64,000 nt of DNA from Lottia gigantea (lineage: Eukaryota > Mollusca > Gastropoda > Lottiidae), in NCBI RefSeq assembly GCF_000327385.1, contig NW_008710370.1:2528235-2592234 (forward strand). Direction: 5' to 3'. This document shows, piece after piece, positions 58,251 to 64,000 of the stretch. A program made the position numbers and the translations under genes. Position 1 is the first letter of the stretch; each line of letters opens with the position of its first letter. The notes below the pieces were generated by a model. It was given only the letters and a program-made list of their open reading frames with translations. It did not search any database and was not told where the DNA came from.

Positions 58251-59560
58251 ACAACTAGAGCCACACGTGGCACAGAGTGGGACTTTGCAAATGTAGCAAT
58301 TTGCTAAAGATCCTGAAAAAAATCAACTTTCGACGACAATTAGGTCAAGTACAAGAACACTTTAAAGTTGAGAAATTTTCATTTTTTTAGAAGATTCTAA
58401 AGTAGACGTCAGACCTCACAAATGAAAGTATCATCAGATAGCCAAGGTCAATGACCTTTGATCTTGTATAGGTCAAAATCGAAAATTGAAAATATGGAAA
58501 TTTTAAAACCCGTTCCTTTGTTTTGAACTATAAAGCTGAAACAACTGAGTTATTAACACAAACTGGCCGAAATAAGGAGGCAATTGTGTGCAAAGTTCCT
58601 TTTTGAACAAATGTATCCTATGCGAGTTATGCCCCTTTACCCAAAATGTAAACAATTAGTAATTCAACCCCGATGTGCCACGCCCACATCAATTTTTTTT
58701 GTCATAGGTGAATTCCTATTCATAATGGAGACCGAAAAAATTAACCCTCTAGGTCAATTAGGTCACGTGCTAGAGCAGTCCAAAGTTTCGAATTTGGCTT
58801 TTTACGGACAGCTATAAAACCGGAAGTTCATGTCGGAGGTCAAATGTCATAGTATCAACTGATAGCCAAAGTCAATGACCTTTGACCTTCTAAAGGTCTC
58901 GTGGTATGAGCGTTTAAAGTTTGAAAAAAATTCAACGGGAAGTTGCAAAAAAGCAAAAGCGAAATTCAAAATTCGGCTCCCAATGTTTTTTGCACAATCG
59001 ATTGCAGAATACATACACATCAAATTTGAGCATATCAACATTTACCATGAGACCCCATCTTGAGATTTACGAAAGTGTGTTTTTTCAATATGGCAGCAGA
59101 AGTATCACTTCCGGTCTGGATTTTATTTTAAAATCGGCCATAACATTTTATTTGCTAAAGATCATCTAAATTTTGTTGACCTACATAAATAACACCGGAA
59201 GTTATTCAACCAGAAGTAGATTTGAAATTTAGTCGTTTTCCTGTTTAAAACCGGAAATGACGTACAAAATTTGACTGTACCATATTATTTACATTAGTGA
59301 AGTCTCTTTGCATTTTAAATTTCAGATCAATCGATGCAAAAGCAAAAAAGTTGCAAAAAAATTGAAAAATTTGATCGAAAAAAGTGAGCTATGAATTTTC
59401 GAATTTAGTAATTTTTCAAGTGCTATCAGGTCAGAAATAACAGGTAAATTGTAAAAATGAAAACCCAATGAAAATCGATGCAAAATTGCGCCTTCTAGAG
59501 CCGATTTTCGACTTTTTGCACATGTTGAACTGTGGCACTTCCGGTTTTGCAAAAATGTTT
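58250..59560. repeat. old interspersed repeat with CAATGACCTTTGACCTT units
   Basis: It starts near ACTAGAGCCACACGTGGC and contains two related halves (about 58400-58560 and 58820-59000) with GCCAAAGTCAATGACCTTTG, GGAGGTCAAATGTC and GGTCACGTGCTAGAGCAGTCC. It matches 42820-43195 plus 47247-48088 and the 49421-49730 fragment. No protein is encoded. The family is unknown to me. Confidence 0.65.
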
Positions 59561-59688
59561 ATATTCATTTTGTACGTTGCCACTACAGAAGTTCTACACA
59601 TGTAGAAATGTTGATGCAGCTGACGAAGCCTAGGCTGTATTCCCTGTGGAAAAATCGAAAAAAAAAAAAGGACTTGACAATATGATAA

Positions 59689-60400
59689 CAGTAAAAACTG
59701 TATTAAGAGACCACGCAGGGGAAAATTCAAAAACGGTCTCTTACTGGAGGTGGTCTCTTATGAGAGAATTGAGTCGGCTGAAACAATTTCATTCATTTCC
59801 TTTATTTCATTCTATGTATTAGAAATATACAAAATAACAATATAACATTATAGATATTATGTATTATTTTTTTAATTAGGAAATGTTGTATAGAAGTTTG
59901 TCGGTTAATTCAAGTTAACTTGTTGATTTCTTCATTGCCGGTGAACCGCTTCACACGTTTCCGATCAGGAGAAACATTACTTTAAAAATCCTCCATAATT
60001 TCTGCTTTACGCGTCAGAATTCCCTGAATTTGAGTCTTACCAACACCTATTTCATCGGCAATTTGTCGACCACTTTTTTCGGCTTTCACCAAGTTAATGA
60101 CTTTGACCCTTTCATTTAATGTTAAAACTTTACGTGTAGGCTTCGACATTTTGAAAATGAATGGCTCTTTCTTAGCTGCCTTTTTATATCGGTAATCGAC
60201 TGACATTAATCACTAACAAGCTATAAAATTAATCCTTAGACCGATTAACGATAATCTCGATTCATCTCACCGATGTGTGAAACAACCTGATGGTTAATCA
60301 AGGGAGTTAATAAGTGTCATGGTCGCTTAATTGACTCAATATGATTACACGGGAGTGTAAATACACGGCCACACTCAAGGCATGATCGCCATGTTGTTTG
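59689..60400 (-). mobile_element. Tigger/pogo DNA transposon, internally deleted
   Basis: One end is CAGTAAAAACTGTATTAAGA at 59689, the usual Tigger-type terminus (CAGT...TATTAAGAGACC). A - strand frame starting at 60149 encodes RKVLTLNERVKVINLVKAEK and GRQIADEIGVGKTQIQGI, the CENP-B/pogo helix-turn-helix that binds the element ends. A stop follows at EDF (59982), then SPDRKRVKRFTGNEEINKL in the same frame, after which the sequence passes to the terminus. The DDE catalytic part is deleted. The right terminus is not clear; 60400 is an estimate. Confidence 0.7.
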
Positions 60401-60660
60401 GAAGTTTTTTTTTTCATGGGCTTTTCATGAGAATGGTTTTAGTCTCATTTCAATACTATTCCTGGTACAATATGCCGAACTGTGGACAGACATAATATCA
60501 GTGAGGAAGGAGGGTGCTGTGTCAATATAAGGTGGAAAATGATGCATAGAATTTAAAAAAAAACTCTGGAAGCTAAGTCTTAAAGCTGTGAATTTGTACA
60601 TTAGAATTCTGTTTTAGAATTTTTGTTAAGTTGATTAGAACTCAACGAATTGCACTTAAA
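60400..60660. other. intron sequence, nothing recognised
   Basis: No gene or repeat recognised between the Tigger remnant and the next hairpin element. Confidence 0.5.
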
Positions 60661-60668
60661 AAAATATT

Positions 60669-62197
60669 AAGATAGTTTGCCAGGCAAGGTAATATAGGCC
60701 CACTGGCAGCTTTGATTTTTATACGTTCACACCTAAGTATGGGCGTATATTGTAGTTGCCCCTGTCCGTTGATCTTTTGATCTTTTGTATTTCTCAATAT
60801 CATTATGAAGATGTGCACTATTGAATTTGGTGATGATCTGATGATTTTCTTGAGAGATATCGCATAAAACTCTGATTTCACGTTCGTTTCTTTTTCACTT
60901 TTTTGGCTCATGCTCACTTCTACAGACTACAATTCTCTATTGATTCTTTTGATCTTTTGTATCTGTGTCAAAATCATTATGAAGATGTGCACTATTGAAT
61001 TTGGTGATGATCGAATGATTTTCTTTAGAGAACTCTGATATCCCATTCGTTTTTTTCACTTATTTTGCTTGTGCCCAGTCTACAAGCTACAATTCTCCAA
61101 GGTATCTTTTGATTGTTCGTATATGTGTCAATATCATTATGAAGATGTGCACTATTAAATTTGGTGATGATCCGATGATTTTGTTGCGAGATATCGCATA
61201 AAAGTCTGATATCGCGTTCGTTATTTTTCCACTTTTTTGGCTCGTGCCCACTCAACAGGCTACAATTCTCCAAGGATTCTTTTGATTGTTTGTATGTGTG
61301 TCAATATCATTATGAAGATGTGTACTATTGAATTTGGTGATGATCCGATAATTTTACTTTGACATTTACTGAAAAGGATCAACACAATAAACCAAGTAAA
61401 ATTTATGTTAAATTTAAGTTTAACAACACTAAAGTTGGTTTTAGCTTCTAGAAAGCAAACTTGCTGTCTGCCACCTAATGTATAAACCAGGTAGTTTCAA
61501 TAGAGAGATATGAAAGTACAAGTTAAATGTGATATTGCATCAAACTATGATATAGAGTTTGTTTTACAGTTCACATTTAGCTCTTTATCAAGAGACTTGC
61601 CGCAAGCCTATGTTAAATAAAAATGTTTGGCAGTACGACAACTATCACCTGAATGAAATGTTCAACCATTAATCAACTTCTTTTTATCTTTTTGGGGCGA
61701 TACTGAATAACAGCACCAAGTTTTGTCGAAATCCAGCAAAAATCGTATCTTTTAGTGTGTACAAGCTTAAAATTGAATGCAATTTTCAAGAACATGGGCA
61801 ATAACTCTTACTAAATATTTTTTAATATTTCTGATTTTCAATAGGGTTCATCCTTTGGTGATTATAAACAATCATACCACGTTTCGTCAAATCAATTAAG
61901 AATTGTTCCTTAGAGTGTTTACCTGCAATTGTGGACTGACAGAGAGACGAACGGACACGTTTGTCGCTAATACATGTGTAAATTCCAAATAAACGAGAGA
62001 GTTGAACAAAGCCAATCATGAAGATGATTAATGATTAACTCAGTTCTAAAAAATTATGATGCTTTGACGGGATGAAGATACGAGGCTTTAAATAATTAAA
62101 CTTCTGTCAAAGTAAACCATTTATTCCTCCAACAATTCCTCCGGTATTCAAAAACCAACACAATATTGGTTCGGACATTTCATGTGGGCATATAAAA
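60669..62197 (-). mobile_element. HINE-like element, reverse orientation, carrying a nested HINE-like element
   Basis: The 3' end is at the left: AAGATAGTTTGCCAGGCAAG, the complement of the usual hairpin terminus, followed by GTAATATAGGCCCACTGGCA. The 5' end is at the right, GTGGGCATAT at 62184-62193. Units near 61690-61920 match the 49731-50974 subfamily. A second element in + orientation begins at 60718. Confidence 0.68.
60718..61370 (+). mobile_element. nested HINE-like element, AATTCTCCAAGG subfamily
   Basis: The 5' ATACGTTCACACC and GGGCGTATATTGTAG leader is followed by four units of about 160 bp with TCAATATCATTATGAAGATG and GAATTTGGTGATGATCCGAT. The 3' terminus was not recognised. It lies just inside the 3' end of the reverse-oriented element. 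Confidence 0.6.
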
Positions 62198-62650
62198 ATC
62201 ATATATTTTCAAAACTGAATATTGAAGCCTGACAACTTAAATAAAGACATCGTTAGAATAGCTGGCTAATAAGTACTAGCTAATTGTAAACAAGCACATC
62301 GTAATATGATCACACTGAATGTTGTTGAAGATCTAGTTTGTGTGGTATCTGAAGAGACCAAAATTGTGCAAATTACCCATTTATCACTCAATTAAACCAA
62401 AAGCAATGTATCAAAATAACACATCTAGGTATCACTTGAAATTTCTAGAGAAAGCAGACATTTCTGTAAAAAGAGTAAAGGTGCCAAAGTGTGACACTTA
62501 TAAAATCAAGAACCCAAGTCTCAACTAAGAAATTAACTAGATGTGATCTGTAACATACAAATACATATTTTGAGTCTAATTAAATTTAGAAGCTAATTAA
62601 TGAATACAAAAGAGACTTTGAAAGGTAAACAAGGAGGCCGCTCTGAAACA
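62198..62650. other. intron sequence, nothing recognised
   Basis: No family features. A short + strand frame at 62340-62528 has no recognisable domain. Confidence 0.5.
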
Positions 62651-62654
62651 GAAG

Positions 62655-63340
62655 TCGTATATTGTTGTCGCCCCCGTCCGTCCACAATTGGCTTGTGAAT
62701 GCAATAGAAACAACAGTTTTTATCTGATTTGAATGAAATTTGGTGTGACATTTATAATAATGAGATCTTGGACATGTTCAAATTTGACGATCTTTCGATG
62801 AACGGTTTCTGAGTTATTGCCCTTGACTTATGCTAAATGGTTGTGAACACAATAGAGACAACAGTTTTCATCCAATTTATATGAAATTTAATGTGAATAT
62901 TTACAATGATGAGATCTTGGACAAGTTCGAAATCGGCTATCATTCGATGAACGTTTTTGAGTTATTGCCCTTGATTTATGAAAAACGCGTCCAAATTTGT
63001 TTGTGAACACAATACAGAGTACAGTTTGGATCTGATTTAAATGAAATTTGTTATGATCATTTATAATGATGAGATCTTAATAAAGATTGAATTTGACAAT
63101 TTTTAGATCAATGGAATTTGAGCTAATGCCCCTGACTTAGTAAAAATGCATCAAAATTTGTTGGCGATAGAGGTGACAGTTTATGTCAGAATTTTATTAA
63201 ATAATGTGTGTTTGTTTAATTCAACAATATCTTGCACAAAATAGATTTTTGGTATGATTTGACACAGATAGGTGACTGCCCTTGATATACTGAAAATGTA
63301 TCAGGAAAGTGGGCGTATCTTGCTAGGCAACCACTTGTTA
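62655..63340 (+). mobile_element. HINE-like element, subfamily with TTGCTAGGCAA hairpin, copy 2
   Basis: It starts near GTCGTATATTGTTGTCGCCC. It has three to four units with AATAGAGACAACAGTTTTCA and ATGATGAGATCTTGGACAAG, then GTGGGCGTAT (63309-63318) and hairpin TTGCTAGGCAA (63320-63330). It matches the right half of 48089-49420 closely, including the segment before the terminus. Confidence 0.72.
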
Positions 63341-64000
63341 CACTCGCAATCACACGCGAAAAAAACACATTAACACAATTATTTATAAGTTATACTCGTG
63401 CAATCTTCAGCCACTCGGATTTGGTTGATCATTAGGGACACAAAGATTATGTTGGATAGTTTTATATCCTTGAAGATGTCCATTTCTATCAAAGTTGGTG
63501 ATTTCTTGTGCATAACGAGGAACCAATCTATGAATTTATTGTGATTCTGAAAGAAAAGAAGAATAAGCAGCTTTATCGTTTATTGGTTGATCTTGGTTGT
63601 CCTCATTAAACGAAGTCAATGACGGGCACTTTTGGTAATATTTGAGTTTATTATATGTACAATCATTTCATTGCCATCTGTTTTGTGTTGAACCATATAA
63701 ACTAGGTCTGATAGTTTACTCTTCACTTTATATGGATCTATTCAAAACTGTTGCAGTTTAGAAGAAATCCCTATTCTTTTTCTAGGTATAAAAACCCAGA
63801 CTAATGTTCCAATTTCAAAACAATTCTGTAGACAATATTGGTCATAACATTTCTTGGCTCTATTAGCACTGACTGAGAGATGATTTCTACAAGACTCATA
63901 CACATTGTCCATTCTTCTGATGAGATTATTCACATACTCGATTGGTGTGAACAAACTTCCTGGAGGTCATCATACAATGATGTTCACAGGGAGATCAACC
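63341..64000 (-). mobile_element. Ty3/Gypsy LTR retrotransposon fossil, integrase end
   Basis: On the - strand, the part at 63742-63954 shows HLSVSANRAKKCYDQYC and FEIGTLVWVFIPRKRIGISS, followed by KLQQF, the typical C-terminal end of Ty3/Gypsy integrases. The left edge TGTTACACTCGC could be the inverse of an LTR end (...TGTAACA). The element continues past the window edge. Broken in at least one or two places as far as seen. Confidence 0.7.

Noticed and set aside
53504-64000. Next PLC beta exon (segment expected to resemble QQYKMAKYCEE)
   Set aside because: Looked for on + after 53503 and not found; it is probably beyond the window.

Overview
This window looks like a piece of an invertebrate genome, most likely a lophotrochozoan and plausibly a bivalve mollusc. 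That placement is inference from the repeat style: AT-rich DNA, capsid-bearing Polintons, Penelope-like elements, and short elements built on internal satellite-like repeats. No sequence search was possible. The only host gene I can support is a phospholipase C beta of the norpA/PLCB4 type on the + strand. Three exons are visible (19014-19224, 41183-41276, 53424-53503), separated by introns of about 22 kb and 12 kb. Splice phases match across them, and together they carry all the textbook catalytic residues of the PLC X domain. No further PLC exon was recognised, so the gene should continue beyond both edges.

Region by region: (1) 1-17150 holds two related but distinct Polinton/Maverick (adintovirus-like) fossils in inverted orientation. 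Copy A (to about 9860) runs from capsid genes to integrase; copy B (about 10091-17150) runs from DNA polymerase to major capsid protein. (2) 17.3-21.7 kb has a tandem palindromic repeat, the first PLC exon and the first complete satellite-bearing hairpin element. (3) 21.86-32.72 kb is a large foldback-like composite. Its inverted arms are tandem arrays, its core is a 61-bp array with telomere-like CCTAACCCTAA motifs, and it has been invaded by a LINE, a Penelope-like element and a 4.5-kb block containing a SINE plus a Pif1 helicase/endonuclease remnant of Helentron type. (4) 32.7-42.8 kb holds a long palindrome, more hairpin elements, a second Penelope-like element, a LINE whose ORF1 follows 93-bp tandem monomers, and PLC exon 2. 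(5) 42.8-51.0 kb holds a BEL/Pao fossil inside an older repeat and two more hairpin elements. (6) 51.0-57.5 kb holds a diverged Penelope-like fragment, PLC exon 3, an apparently perfect 169-bp duplication and a second foldback-like composite with the same layout as the first. (7) 57.5-64 kb holds older repeats, a deleted Tigger/pogo element, nested hairpin elements and the edge of a Ty3/Gypsy fossil.

The most interesting structure is the set of short elements (at least eight fairly complete copies or large pieces, plus loose ends). Each has a 5' ATACGCCCAC motif, internal tandem repeats of about 150 bp, an inverted GTGGGCGTAT motif and a terminal hairpin such as CTTGCCTGGCAAG. This matches the layout of Helentron-associated interspersed elements (HINEs), and the window also carries a Helentron-like Pif1 plus EEP endonuclease remnant that could belong to the source lineage. 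The two foldback-like composites with telomere-like cores, triple-hairpin modules and Penelope-like insertions are the second structure worth attention.
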